A stretch of 64,000 bases of DNA from positions 186,001 to 250,000 of the forward strand of contig NZ_QVPD01000005.1 of NCBI RefSeq assembly GCF_003416885.1, read 5' to 3'. This document shows positions 7,600-15,571 of this stretch, piece by piece. The position numbers and the translations under genes are program-made. The notes beneath the pieces are model-generated. The model did no database searches, was not told the DNA's origin, and saw nothing but the letters and a program-made list of their open reading frames with translations. The first letter of the stretch is position 1; each line of letters begins with the position of its first letter. Origin of the DNA: Cognatiluteimonas weifangensis (lineage in GTDB: Bacteria > Pseudomonadota > Gammaproteobacteria > Xanthomonadales > Xanthomonadaceae).

Positions 7600-7995
7600 A
7601 TGGAATCTGATGTAACGCGCTTTTGGATCTTCGTCGCCGTGTCGCTGGCCGTGTTCGTCGGCCTGTTGCGGTTCGTTACGCGCAATCGCGCGTCTCGGCC
7701 CCGTGTAGCCGCGGTCGCCGTCGTGGCTTCAGTTGTGGTCGTGGGCGGCATGGTCTTCGCCAAGTACGGTAACAATTTTGGACTGCCGTGGTGGATCTAC
7801 TACACCGTGCCGGCGCTCGCCACGCTGCTGGTTCCGCCCGTAGCCTTCCGTCTGAGGCGGCGGGAGCTGGCTCAGTATCTGGCCCTGGCGTTCCTGTCTT
7901 CGCCCGCCATCCATGTCGCATTCTCTCTATTCCTGGGCTGGCACGAATACATGCCTTTCATTCCGGTGCCGTCCCTCAAGCAGTTGTTGGCATAG
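7600..7995 (+). CDS. Small membrane protein, four helices (cassette 7)
   Basis: 131 aa from ATG 7600, chosen for GGGGAG at about 7590-7595. Four hydrophobic stretches: about 6-27 (FWIFVAVSLAVFVGLLRF), 36-54, 66-85 and 98-118. A basic loop (RNRASRPR) follows helix 1. No family recognised. As the only gene in its cassette it could be an inner-membrane toxin, immunity or transport accessory protein, but nothing in the sequence decides this. Confidence 0.65.
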   Translation: MESDVTRFWIFVAVSLAVFVGLLRFVTRNRASRPRVAAVAVVASVVVVGGMVFAKYGNNFGLPWWIYYTVPALATLLVPPVAFRLRRRELAQYLALAFLSSPAIHVAFSLFLGWHEYMPFIPVPSLKQLLA

Positions 7996-8002
7996 GATGG
8001 GC

Positions 8003-8062
8003 CTGGCACCTTCATTCAAGCCGACGCCGCTTCGCGGCTCGGCTTGATCCAGGGCGTTCGCA
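8003..8062 (+). repeat. attC7, short-type recombination site
   Basis: About 60 bp: TTCATTCAAGCCGACGCCGC, loop TTCG, GCGGCTCGGCTTGATCCAGG, R' GTTCGCA at 8056-8062 (one position off GTTRRRY). A very regular hairpin of the classic 59-bp-element kind. Confidence 0.8.
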
Positions 8063-8293
8063 ATGGAGCTCAAGATGGGCGCAGCCTTCTGGATCAAACG
8101 ATTCCTGGTGGCACTCGCAGTAGCCTTCGCCGTTCTTATGGTGGCGGAGTTCGCCAAGGGACATTCGCCAATGGCGGCGCTTGAATATGCCGGATTGTGG
8201 GGCCTCGCTACCGGAGCCATCTTTACCCTTGCCAGCTATATCCGCTACAGGCGCAATCCTGCATGCTGGCTTCCAGACAACCGCAAGGCCTAG
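8063..8293 (+). CDS. Small two-helix membrane protein (cassette 8)
   Basis: 76 aa from ATG 8063, which touches the end of attC7; CCAGGG in the attC arm is the only ribosome-binding-site-like sequence. ATG 8075 is an alternative. Two transmembrane segments (about 10-29 and 42-62) end in a basic tail (RYRRNPA). No family recognised. Confidence 0.55.
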   Translation: MELKMGAAFWIKRFLVALAVAFAVLMVAEFAKGHSPMAALEYAGLWGLATGAIFTLASYIRYRRNPACWLPDNRKA

Positions 8294-8305
8294 GCCCAGT
8301 GCGGC

Positions 8306-8392
8306 CTGACAACGTTCAAGCCGAGACCGCTCGCGGCCTCGGTGCCAACCGGTTCGCCTCTGGCGGCCCGGCTTAACTCAGCCACGTTGGCA
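8306..8392 (+). repeat. attC8, last recognisable recombination site of the array
   Basis: Left arm CTGACAACGTTCAAGCCGAG, right arm CCCGGCTTAACTCAGCCAC, R' GTTGGCA at 8386-8392, with an extended G+C-rich centre of about 45 bases. No further attC-like sequence is found after this point, so it marks the right end of the array or the left end of a final cassette carrying the VOC gene. Confidence 0.75.
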
Positions 8393-8399
8393 GGAAACC

Positions 8400-8885
8400 A
8401 TGCCCACCAATGCATGCCGTTTGCGCCAGGTCGCTGCCCCAGACTGTGCGCAAAAACAGCAAGGCCGCATCCGCCCATCGTCAGAGGCAACCCGATTGAC
8501 CCAGCAGCCAACGCCACTGTTCGACCGGATCGACACCTTCATCCTTCGGGTCGCGGACTGCGAAGCCGCGGTCGCATGGTATGCCGCGGCCCTGGGCTTG
8601 CAGGCCTCGTTCACGGACCCTGACGAGCGTCTGGCGGTCCTGCCGCTGGCGCACGGCACGAGCCTGACGCTGTGGCAGCGCAAGGCCGGGGAGCCCGCGC
8701 CGGGTCGGGACGCATCAGGGCCGTTCCCGATTTTCGCGACGCCGGATGCGGCCGCTTCCCGGGAAGAGCTGCAGCGCCGCGGGGTGCGTGTCGGGGACTT
8801 GGTGGAGAGTGCCGGGGTGCGGTTTTTCGATTTCCGCGATCTGGACGGAAATCGACTCGAAGCCTGTCAGATCCTGGAGGATTGA
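8400..8885 (+). CDS. VOC superfamily (glyoxalase/bleomycin-resistance-type) protein
   Basis: 161 aa from ATG 8400 with AGGAAACC just upstream. The VOC domain starts about residue 42 (FDRIDTFILRVADCEAAVAW) and ends FFDFRDLDGNRLEACQ, the usual betaalphabetabetabeta module with the last strand ending in a metal-ligand-type Glu. The first 40 residues are unlike the family; TTG at about 8496 is an alternative start. VOC proteins are metalloenzymes or drug-binding proteins; the ligand is unknown. It follows attC8 by 8 bases with cassette-like spacing, but its G+C is that of the chromosome and no attC follows, so it is either the last cassette with a lost attC or the chromosomal neighbour. Confidence 0.8.
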   Translation: MPTNACRLRQVAAPDCAQKQQGRIRPSSEATRLTQQPTPLFDRIDTFILRVADCEAAVAWYAAALGLQASFTDPDERLAVLPLAHGTSLTLWQRKAGEPAPGRDASGPFPIFATPDAAASREELQRRGVRVGDLVESAGVRFFDFRDLDGNRLEACQILED

Positions 8886-9023
8886 GGGCCGCTTCCGGAG
8901 GCGCGATCGCCCAAGGCAGGGCGCCGGCATGGATGCCGATCCTCGTCCGCTGCCTGCCGCCTGCAACGCGCCAGCGGTGACCGTTGGACGGGGCGGCAGG
9001 GCGGGCCGGCCATCGCGATCCCT

Positions 9024-9938
9024 TCAGCGCGCGACCGGCAGTCCGTGCGCCTGCCAGGCCTCGAAGCCGCCGGCCAGCGGCCGCACCCGCTGGAAGCCGC
9101 GCTGCTTCAACTCGCGTGCGAGCTTTGCCGCCGAGGCTTCGTTGGGGCAGTCGCAATACACGATCACCTCGCGCTGCGGCGGCAGGTCCAGCTCGCCCAC
9201 GTGCGTGGCCTGCACCGCGCCCGGGATCCAGCCCGAGGCCGCGCGTTGCGCGCCGGGGCGCACGTCCAGCAGCAGCGGCGCGGTGCCGGCGTCGAGCAGC
9301 TGCTGCAGTTCCGGCACCGAGATCCGCGCCATGCGGATCAGGCGGATGAAGCGCTGGCGCTTCCACGCCTTGTACGCCACGAACAGCGCGATGGCCGCCA
9401 GCAGCACCAGCAGGCCGGTCTGGCCCAGCGAGTCCAGCCGCGCCAGCACCTCGTTGACCGCGTCGTGGAACAGCGCGCCGGTGGCCACCGCGACCAGCGC
9501 CCACAGCGCGGCGCCGAGGCCGTCGTAAAGGGCGAAGCGCGCCAGCCCGGTGCGGGTCTGGCCGGCCAGGGTGGTGGCCAGCGCGGCGAAGCCGGGGATG
9601 AACTTGGCCACCACCAGCGACGGCGCGCCCCAGCGTGCGTAGGTGTCGCGGGTGCCGGCCACGCACGAGTCGGGCGACAGCGACAGCCGGCACACCAGCC
9701 GCAGCAGGTGCGCGCCGAAGCGGCGGCCGCCGGCGTACCACAGGCCATCGGCCAGCAACGCGGCCAGCGCGGCCACCAGCACGATCGGCCACAGCGGCTG
9801 CTGCGCTGCCACCGCCATCGCGCTGGCGACGATGATCGGCGGGAAGGCGGGCACCGGCAGGCCGCCCTGATCCAGCAGGACGGCGATGAACACCACCCAC
9901 AGGCCGTAGTGCGCGATCAGATGCAGCAGGAGGTCCAT
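9024..9938 (-). CDS. DedA-family membrane protein fused to a rhodanese domain
   Basis: 304 aa. Residues 1-200 are a DedA/SNARE-associated (VTT) membrane domain with several helices and the family's FxxxxKFIPG-type motif (LVVAKFIPGFAALATTLAG). Residues about 215-300 are a rhodanese domain (LLLDVRPGAQRAASGWIPGA) with an active-site loop starting at Cys in YCDCPNEAS. DedA proteins are linked to lipid flipping and membrane-potential homeostasis; the cytoplasmic rhodanese could sense or transfer sulfur. Such fusions are known in xanthomonads. No good ribosome binding site is seen before this ATG. Confidence 0.88.
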   Translation of the reverse strand: MDLLLHLIAHYGLWVVFIAVLLDQGGLPVPAFPPIIVASAMAVAAQQPLWPIVLVAALAALLADGLWYAGGRRFGAHLLRLVCRLSLSPDSCVAGTRDTYARWGAPSLVVAKFIPGFAALATTLAGQTRTGLARFALYDGLGAALWALVAVATGALFHDAVNEVLARLDSLGQTGLLVLLAAIALFVAYKAWKRQRFIRLIRMARISVPELQQLLDAGTAPLLLDVRPGAQRAASGWIPGAVQATHVGELDLPPQREVIVYCDCPNEASAAKLARELKQRGFQRVRPLAGGFEAWQAHGLPVAR

Positions 9939-10191
9939 GGGCGGGTCGGCCGGTCGGGAGGGATAGTGTCGCGCGCTGCGCGCGGCGGCGGGAAGCTGCG
10001 CGCCAGCCGCGCGGCGCCCGGCGCGACAACCTGGATGCGGCCGCCCGGCGCCGGGGACAAGCCCGGCACTGCAACGCAGCGTGCTGCAGGGCCCTGCGTG
10101 AACGCCCACGCAGGATCGGCTCGCTCCGGGGCCGGGAGGTGCGAGAATGCCGGCCCGGTCGCGCCGCTCGGCGCGCCGCCCCCAGGATTCC

Positions 10192-11052
10192 ATGAAGACC
10201 CCCCATGCGCTGCAGGCGCTGATCGACGACGGCGTCATCGACGAGGTCGTGCGCCCCCTCAAGAGCGGCAAGGAGGCGGCCGTGTACGTGGTCCGCGGCG
10301 GCGGCGAGGTGCGTTGCGCGAAGGTCTACAAGGACATGGCGCAGCGCAGCTTCCAGCAGCGCGTGCAGTACCAGGAAGGGCGCAAGGTGCGCGGCAGCCG
10401 CGAGGCGCGGGCGATCGGCAAGGCCAGCCGCTACGGCCGCAAGCAGCAGGAGGACGCCTGGAAGCACACCGAGGTGGACGCGCTGTACCGGCTGCGCGAG
10501 GCCGGCGTGCGCGTGCCCGAGCCGCACGGGTTCCACCACGGCGTGCTGGTGATGGAGATGGTGACCGACGCCGACGGCTTGGCCGCGCCGCGCCTGGGCG
10601 AGTACGCGCCGACGCCGGAGCAGGCGCGCGCGTTCCACGCGGTGCTGGTGCGGCAGGTGACGCGGATGCTGTGCTGCGGGCTGATCCACGGCGACCTGTC
10701 GCCGTACAACGTGCTGGTCGATGCCGACGGCCCGGTGCTGATCGACTTCCCGCAGGTGGTCAGCGCGGCCGGCAACAATGCCGCGCGGACGATGCTGCTG
10801 CGCGACGTCAACAACCTCACCGCGTACCTGGGCCGCTGGGCGCCGGAGCTGCTGGACACCTGGTATGGCGAGGAGCTGTGGGCGTTGTTCGAGGCCGGCG
10901 CGCTGCAGCCCGACACCGCGCTCACCGGCAGCTTCGCCCACGACGAGCACGCCGCCGACGTCGGCAGCGTGCGCGAGGCGATCGAGGAGGCCCGCCAGGA
11001 AGCGCTGATCCGCCAGCAGGGGCGCGAGGCGGCCGCGGCCGAGGGGCGATAG
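10192..11052 (+). CDS. RIO-type serine protein kinase
   Basis: 286 aa from ATG 10192 with CAGGA upstream. RIO-kinase signatures: the flexible nucleotide loop LKSGKEAAVYVV (about 23-34), Lys in RCAKVYK, the catalytic loop HGDLSPYNVLV (about 166-176) and the metal-binding LIDFPQ. The C-terminal 80 residues are specific to the bacterial RIO1-like group. In eukaryotes and archaea RIO kinases act in small-subunit ribosome maturation; in bacteria the substrate is unknown. Spacing of about 120 bases to the next gene; no partner is evident. Confidence 0.9.
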   Translation: MKTPHALQALIDDGVIDEVVRPLKSGKEAAVYVVRGGGEVRCAKVYKDMAQRSFQQRVQYQEGRKVRGSREARAIGKASRYGRKQQEDAWKHTEVDALYRLREAGVRVPEPHGFHHGVLVMEMVTDADGLAAPRLGEYAPTPEQARAFHAVLVRQVTRMLCCGLIHGDLSPYNVLVDADGPVLIDFPQVVSAAGNNAARTMLLRDVNNLTAYLGRWAPELLDTWYGEELWALFEAGALQPDTALTGSFAHDEHAADVGSVREAIEEARQEALIRQQGREAAAAEGR

Positions 11053-11171
11053 GGCAGTCGCGGGGCGCATGGGCACTCGCCGTGCCCCTGCTGGCGCCGA
11101 CGCCGGGAGGCGATGGCGATGATCGGTGCAAGAATGTCGCGTCCGGGCCGCCTCCCGACCAGGAACCGAAC

Positions 11172-12041
11172 GTGTTGAGCGTTGCACTGATCTGCCTGCT
11201 GATCGCGGTCAACACCCTGGCGCACGTGTTGCCGTTGCTGCTGGTGGCGCTGACGAAGGCGCTGCTGCCGTCCGAGCGCCTGCGCCTGGCCAGCAACCCG
11301 TTGCTCACCGGGATTGCGGAAAGCTGGATCGGGGTCAACAACCGGCTGTGGGACCGCTTCATCGGCACCCGACTGAGCGTCGACGAGGGCGCGGCATTGG
11401 AGGCCGATGGCCATTACCTGGTGCTGGCCAACCACCAGAGCTGGGTGGACATCCTGGTGTTGCAGAAGGTGTTCAACCGGCGCATTCCGCTGTTGCGCTT
11501 CTTCCTGAAGCGGCAGCTGTTCTGGGTGCCGTTGCTGGGGTTGGCGTGGTGGGCGCTGGATTTTCCGTTCATGGGCCGCTACACGCCCAGGCAGATCGCG
11601 CGCCGGCCGGAGTTGGCCGGGCGCGACATCCAGGCCACCCGCCGCGCCTGCGCAAAGTTCCGCGCGATCCCGGTGGCGATCATGAACTTCGTGGAGGGCA
11701 CGCGGCTCACGCCGGCCAAGCATGCGCGGCAAGGCTCGCCGTACCGGCACCTGCTGAAGCCGAAATCCGGCGGCGTGGCGTTCGTGCTGGACGCGATGGG
11801 CGAGGGCCTGCACGCGATCCTGGACGTGACCATCGCCTATCCGGGCGGCGCGCCGTCGATGCTGGACCTGCTGGCCAACCGCGTGCCCGAGGTGCGGGTG
11901 CAGGTGCGCCGGCGTCCGATCCCCGAAGCGATGCTGCGCGGCGATTACGCCAACGACCGTCGATTCCGCGCGCGCTTCCAGCAATGGATGAACGAACTGT
12001 GGCGGGAGAAGGACGACGATCTGGCGCGGCTGCTGCGCTGA
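11172..12041 (+). CDS. Lysophospholipid acyltransferase (PlsC/YihG type)
   Basis: 289 aa from GTG 11172 with AGGA eight bases upstream; TTG 11175 is the alternative. One N-terminal membrane helix (3-30), the HX4D catalytic motif NHQSWVD (about 86), substrate-binding FMGR and the FVEGTR block (about 172). These are motifs I-III of the 1-acylglycerol-3-phosphate acyltransferase family; length and N-terminal anchor fit the YihG subgroup. It would transfer an acyl chain to lysophospholipid at the cytoplasmic face of the inner membrane. Confidence 0.9.
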   Translation: MLSVALICLLIAVNTLAHVLPLLLVALTKALLPSERLRLASNPLLTGIAESWIGVNNRLWDRFIGTRLSVDEGAALEADGHYLVLANHQSWVDILVLQKVFNRRIPLLRFFLKRQLFWVPLLGLAWWALDFPFMGRYTPRQIARRPELAGRDIQATRRACAKFRAIPVAIMNFVEGTRLTPAKHARQGSPYRHLLKPKSGGVAFVLDAMGEGLHAILDVTIAYPGGAPSMLDLLANRVPEVRVQVRRRPIPEAMLRGDYANDRRFRARFQQWMNELWREKDDDLARLLR

Positions 12042-12094
12042 GCGCGATCGGCCTGCCATCGGCGCATCGGGGGGAGGTCGGGATTGCCGTCAGG

Positions 12095-12108
12095 TTGACG
12101 CGGATCAA
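12095..12108 (+). promoter_or_regulatory. FNR/ANR box A upstream of the 79-aa Cys-tailed gene
   Basis: TTGACGCGGATCAA, one base away from TTGAT-N4-ATCAA. Its centre (12101.5) is 29.5 bases before CATCAT (12131-12136), exactly the distance from a class II FNR site at -41.5 to the -10 hexamer. The predicted start of transcription is near 12143, 35 bases before ATG 12178. Confidence 0.6.
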
Positions 12109-12177
12109 GGGCGCCCGCAGCGGCCCCGCCCATCATGGCGGCTCCGGGGAACGCCGGCATCCTTGAAGGTAACCGCA

Positions 12178-12417
12178 ATGCAGTTCGAACTGTCCAACCG
12201 CAATCTCGAAGCGAGCATGCTCGCCGCCGGGCTGCGCCCGCTCGATCCCGACGCGAAGATCGTGCTGGATGCCAGGCGCGGCCGCCTGGAAGTGCTCTCC
12301 ACCGCCACTGCCGCGCAGGTGCTGGACGTGCTGGAGGAAATCGGCTGCGTGGCCACGCTGCTGGAGCACGAGGTCCACATCAGCGGCGGCAGCACCTGCT
12401 GCGGCCACTGCAGCTAG
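12178..12417 (+). CDS. 79-aa HMA-like protein with C-terminal CCGHCS
   Basis: ATG 12178 with GAAGGT eight bases upstream. The predicted fold is betaalphabetabetaalphabeta: FELSN strand, helix, KIVLDARRGRLEVLS strands, AAQVLDVLEEIG helix, ATLLE strand, as in heavy-metal-associated (HMA) domains, but the CxxC of the first loop is absent. Instead the protein ends CCGHCS, a likely metal or redox site. A second protein of the same length and plan lies at 41770 (ending CCGGCSG), and both have an FNR-type box with class II spacing. Function unknown; inference is a metal- or NO-related carrier used under low oxygen. Confidence 0.75.
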   Translation: MQFELSNRNLEASMLAAGLRPLDPDAKIVLDARRGRLEVLSTATAAQVLDVLEEIGCVATLLEHEVHISGGSTCCGHCS

Positions 12418-12423
12418 CCGCGC

Positions 12424-12678
12424 TCAGGCATCGCGCCCCGGCACGGGGTTGCCGTCGCCGTCCACCACCAGCCGCGTGCGCTTGCCTTCGTGGTAGAAGC
12501 TGGCGCGGTACAGGCCGGCGTCCTCGCCGGTGCCGCGCTCGCACAGCACGGTGATCTTGTGGTGCTCCATCAGCCACCGGAATTCGTCGAGCCCCATGCC
12601 CAGGCCGCGCGCCACCAGCGCGCCGTCGATCTCCACGCTGTGCGTGGGGTTGAGGTCGATGGGGATGGCCTTGCCCAT
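12424..12678 (-). CDS. DUF6522-like small protein
   Basis: 84 aa. The pattern (IEIDGALVARGLGM-like start, then ITVLCERGTGEDAGLYRASF and a basic strand ending RLVVDGDGNPV) matches, from memory, the DUF6522 family found near denitrification and NO-response genes; I cannot confirm it by search. No catalytic residues can be named; a conserved Cys-Glu-Arg-Gly stretch stands out. Converges tail to tail with the 79-aa protein, 6 bases apart. An imperfect FNR-type box (12733-12746) lies 55 bases upstream of its start. Confidence 0.65.
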   Translation of the reverse strand: MGKAIPIDLNPTHSVEIDGALVARGLGMGLDEFRWLMEHHKITVLCERGTGEDAGLYRASFYHEGKRTRLVVDGDGNPVPGRDA

Positions 12679-12732
12679 GCGCGGCTCCGTACTGGCGATG
12701 GCCCAGCTTTGCGCGGGCGCAGGGCGGCCGCC

Positions 12733-12746
12733 ATGACCTGGATCAC
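12733..12746 (-). promoter_or_regulatory. Imperfect FNR/ANR box E upstream of the DUF6522-like gene
   Basis: ATGACCTGGATCAC: the 14-bp FNR pattern with both end bases changed. No good -10 at the class II position. It could also face the methyltransferase gene at 12840. Weakest of the seven boxes. Confidence 0.3.
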
Positions 12747-12839
12747 TGCCGGACGGGGCCCGTCGCGCCGGCCGGAATGCAGGCGGCCGGGCGCCGCTGC
12801 GGCGAGGGGCGGGGCCAGGCCCGCGCCGGCGGCGCGCGC

Positions 12840-13742
12840 ATGACCCGGCAGCCCGATCCGCCGATGGCGGCCGCGTCCGCTTGGGGCGACGCCGTCCCGC
12901 CGTCCGCGGCGCTGGCGCCCACCGGCGCCGCGGTGCCGGCCGGGGTGTCGGCGGTGGGCCTGCTGGATGCCCGCCTCAGCGGCTGGTACCGGGAGGACAC
13001 GGGGGAACTGTTCCGCGGCGTACCGATCGGCGCCGACGATGTGGTGGTGGACGTGGGCTGCGGCGCCGGTGTCAACAGCGTGTTCTGCGTCCGTCACGGT
13101 GCGCGCGTGATTGCGCTCGACCGGCAGCCGCGCCTGCTGCGCGAGGTGCGGCGCGGGCTGGCCGCGGCCGACGCGCGCGCGGCGACCGCGCTGGCCGCCT
13201 GCGCGGAGCGGTTGCCGTTGCGGGACGGCGTGGCCACGCGGCTGGTCTGCACCGAGCTGCTGCAGCACGTGGACGATCCGCGGCAACTGCTGGCCGAGTT
13301 GTACCGGGTCGGTGGCGTGGGCGCGCTGTACCTGCTGAGCGTGCCCGATGCGCGACAGGAAGCGTTGCAGCAACAGGCGCTGCCGCCGGACTACCTCGAG
13401 CAGCCCGGCGCCCGGCGCGTCATCGGCCGCGACGCATTCGCGCAACTGGTGACCGACGCCGGGCTGACGGTGCTGGAACACACCCAGTACGGGTTTTTCT
13501 GGTCGATCTGGTGGGCGCTGTTCCCGGCCTGCGGGGTCGAGCTGGACGATCCCGCGCATCCGGTGCTGGACCACTGGGTCGCGACCTGGCACGCGCTGCT
13601 GCAGACGCCGCAGGGGCGACAGCTGCAGCAGCGGCTCGACCGCTTCCTGCCGCTCAGCCAGGTGATCGTGGCGCGCAAGTCCGGCGTGCGGGCGCAGGAT
13701 CGCCATGCCGATCCGGAGGACACCACCGATGCTGCTGCATGA
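12840..13742 (+). CDS. SAM-dependent class I methyltransferase
   Basis: 300 aa from ATG 12840; the 21 codons before it look like untranslated G+C-rich leader. The Rossmann SAM-binding motif I is VVDVGCGAGVNS (about 64-75), motif II ends VIALDRQ, and a motif-IV-like TELLQHVDDPRQLLAEL follows. The C-terminal half has aromatic residues (GFFWSIWWALFPACG) that could contact membrane or a large substrate. Substrate unknown. The end overlaps the start of the GST gene by 14 bases, so the two are co-translated. Confidence 0.82.
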   Translation: MTRQPDPPMAAASAWGDAVPPSAALAPTGAAVPAGVSAVGLLDARLSGWYREDTGELFRGVPIGADDVVVDVGCGAGVNSVFCVRHGARVIALDRQPRLLREVRRGLAAADARAATALAACAERLPLRDGVATRLVCTELLQHVDDPRQLLAELYRVGGVGALYLLSVPDARQEALQQQALPPDYLEQPGARRVIGRDAFAQLVTDAGLTVLEHTQYGFFWSIWWALFPACGVELDDPAHPVLDHWVATWHALLQTPQGRQLQQRLDRFLPLSQVIVARKSGVRAQDRHADPEDTTDAAA

Positions 13743-14364
13743 CGCCGACAGCCCCGCGCCGCGCTGCCTGCGGATGTTCCTGCTGGAGAAGGGGCTGGCG
13801 CTGCCGAGTGTGCATGTGGACGTGTTCGCCGGCGAAAACCGGCAGCCGCCGTTTTTGGCGATCAACCCGGCCGGGCAGACGCCGGCGCTGCAGTGCGACG
13901 ACGGCCGCGCGCTGGCCGAAGCCGTGGCGATCGCCGAATACGTGGAGGAGCTGCATCCCGAGCCGCCGCTGATCGGCCGCGATGCCGCCGAGCGCGCGCA
14001 GACGCGGCAATGGTGGCGCCGGGTCGAGCTCAACGTCACCGAATTCATCCACAACGCCTACCACTACGCCGAGGGGCGGCCGCGGTTCGAAAGCCGCATC
14101 CCGGTGGCGCCGGAAGCGGCGGCCGGACTGAAGCGGATCGCGCAGGACCGGCTGGCCTGGCTGGAACGCCTGTGGGGCGACGGGCCGTACCTGTGCGGCG
14201 CGCGCTTCAGCGCCGCCGACATCTGGCTGTACGTGTGGCTGGAGTTCGGCAATGCCGTGGGGCAGCCGTTCGACCGGCGCCTGACGCGCATCGCCGCCTG
14301 GTTCGACCGCGTCGGAGCGCGCCCGGCCGCGGGACGCAGCCGCCGGCCGTTCGCCGCGAGCTGA
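13729..14364 (+). CDS. Glutathione S-transferase family protein
   Basis: 211 aa from ATG 13729 with GGAGGA nine bases upstream inside the end of the methyltransferase gene. Residues 1-80 are the thioredoxin-like GST N domain (MFLLEKGLALPSVHVDVF, then NPAGQTPALQ with the cis-Pro, and LAEAVAIAEYVEE). Residues 90-200 are the helical C domain with the conserved ARFSAADIW N-capping box. The N-terminal Ser/Cys that would activate glutathione is not obvious. Likely detoxification or a lyase role; substrate unknown. Confidence 0.88.
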   Translation: MLLHDADSPAPRCLRMFLLEKGLALPSVHVDVFAGENRQPPFLAINPAGQTPALQCDDGRALAEAVAIAEYVEELHPEPPLIGRDAAERAQTRQWWRRVELNVTEFIHNAYHYAEGRPRFESRIPVAPEAAAGLKRIAQDRLAWLERLWGDGPYLCGARFSAADIWLYVWLEFGNAVGQPFDRRLTRIAAWFDRVGARPAAGRSRRPFAAS

Positions 14365-14629
14365 GCGGCGCACCGCACCGCAGGTCGCGCGCCGGCGCGT
14401 CGCGACCCCATGCGCGCCGGGCCGCATGCGCGTCTGCGGCTGCGCGCGGGATCCTTCCGTGCGATTGCACGCACGATGGCCCGCGGGTCGTCGCGGCGGG
14501 CGCGCGCGATTGTTTGCAGTCGCGGCCGGGCATGGCGCGCGAAGTGTCCCGGATGCGTGCAACCCGGGCCGGACGGCGTTCCTGCTACAGTTTTCGGTCT
14601 CTCCACCGCAACTTCGAAGGATCCGCCCC

Positions 14630-15571
14630 GTGACCGTGCAGCCCGCAGCCTCCTATCCCATCGGCACCCCCGGCGTGGTCTGGGGCGCGGCGGAAGTCGC
14701 GGCCTGGCGCGCGCGGCAGGTGCGTCGGCGCAGCTACGCCGACGACGTGCTGGCGGCGATCGAGCGCCTGCGTGCGCAGCTGGACGTGGAGCAGTACGGC
14801 GAGCTGGATTACGGCGCCGACCGCTATCCGCTGTTCGCCCTGCGCAGCCGCGACTGGCGCGACGCGCGTCCCGTGGCCCTGGTCACCGGCGGCGTCCACG
14901 GCTACGAGACCAGCGGCGTGCACGGCGCCCTGCGCTTTGCCGGGCACCACGCCGCGGACTACGCCGGCCGCGTCAACCTGCTGATCGCGCCGTGCGTCAG
15001 CCCGTGGGGCTACGAGCGCATCCACCGATGGAATCCGGATGCGCTCGACCCCAACCGCTCGTTCCGCGCCGACAGCCCGGCGCCGGAGTCGGCGGCGTTG
15101 CTGCAGTTGGTGGCGCCGCTGCGCGAGCGCGTGCTGGTGCACATCGACCTGCACGAGACCACCGACAGCGACGAGTCCGAGTTCCGCCCGGCGCTGGCCG
15201 CGCGCGACGGCAAGCCGTTCACGCCGGGCACGATCCCCGACGGCTTCTACCTGGTGGACGACAGCGCGGCGCCGCAGCCGGCGTTCCAGCAGGCGATCAT
15301 CGCGGCGGTGGCCGCGGTCACCCACATCGCCCCGGCCGACGCCGACGGCACGATCATCGGCTCGCCGGTGGTCGCGCCGGGCGTGATCGAGTACGCGCTG
15401 GAGGAACTCGGCCTGTGCGCGGGCATCACCGCGGCGCGCTACAAGACCACCACCGAGGTCTACCCCGACAGCCCGCGGGCGACGCCGGAGCAATGCAACG
15501 CCGCGCAGGTGGCGGCGGTGCGGGCGGCGATCGACTACGCCCTGGCGCATCCCGCAACGCCCGCCGGATAA
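14630..15571 (+). CDS. M14-family zinc carboxypeptidase-like protein
   Basis: 313 aa from GTG 14630, chosen for the AAGGA 9 bases upstream. Zinc ligands: His and Glu in TGGVHGYET (HxxE, about 90) and His in VHIDLHETTD (about 170); the catalytic Glu candidate is in KTTTEVYPDSPR near the end. This order fits the M14 (carboxypeptidase A/succinylglutamate desuccinylase) family, in the subgroup without a signal peptide, so it acts in the cytoplasm. A 14-bp tandem duplication (15557-15584) spans its stop codon. An extended -10-like TGCTACAGT sits about 40 bases upstream. Confidence 0.85.
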   Translation: MTVQPAASYPIGTPGVVWGAAEVAAWRARQVRRRSYADDVLAAIERLRAQLDVEQYGELDYGADRYPLFALRSRDWRDARPVALVTGGVHGYETSGVHGALRFAGHHAADYAGRVNLLIAPCVSPWGYERIHRWNPDALDPNRSFRADSPAPESAALLQLVAPLRERVLVHIDLHETTDSDESEFRPALAARDGKPFTPGTIPDGFYLVDDSAAPQPAFQQAIIAAVAAVTHIAPADADGTIIGSPVVAPGVIEYALEELGLCAGITAARYKTTTEVYPDSPRATPEQCNAAQVAAVRAAIDYALAHPATPAG

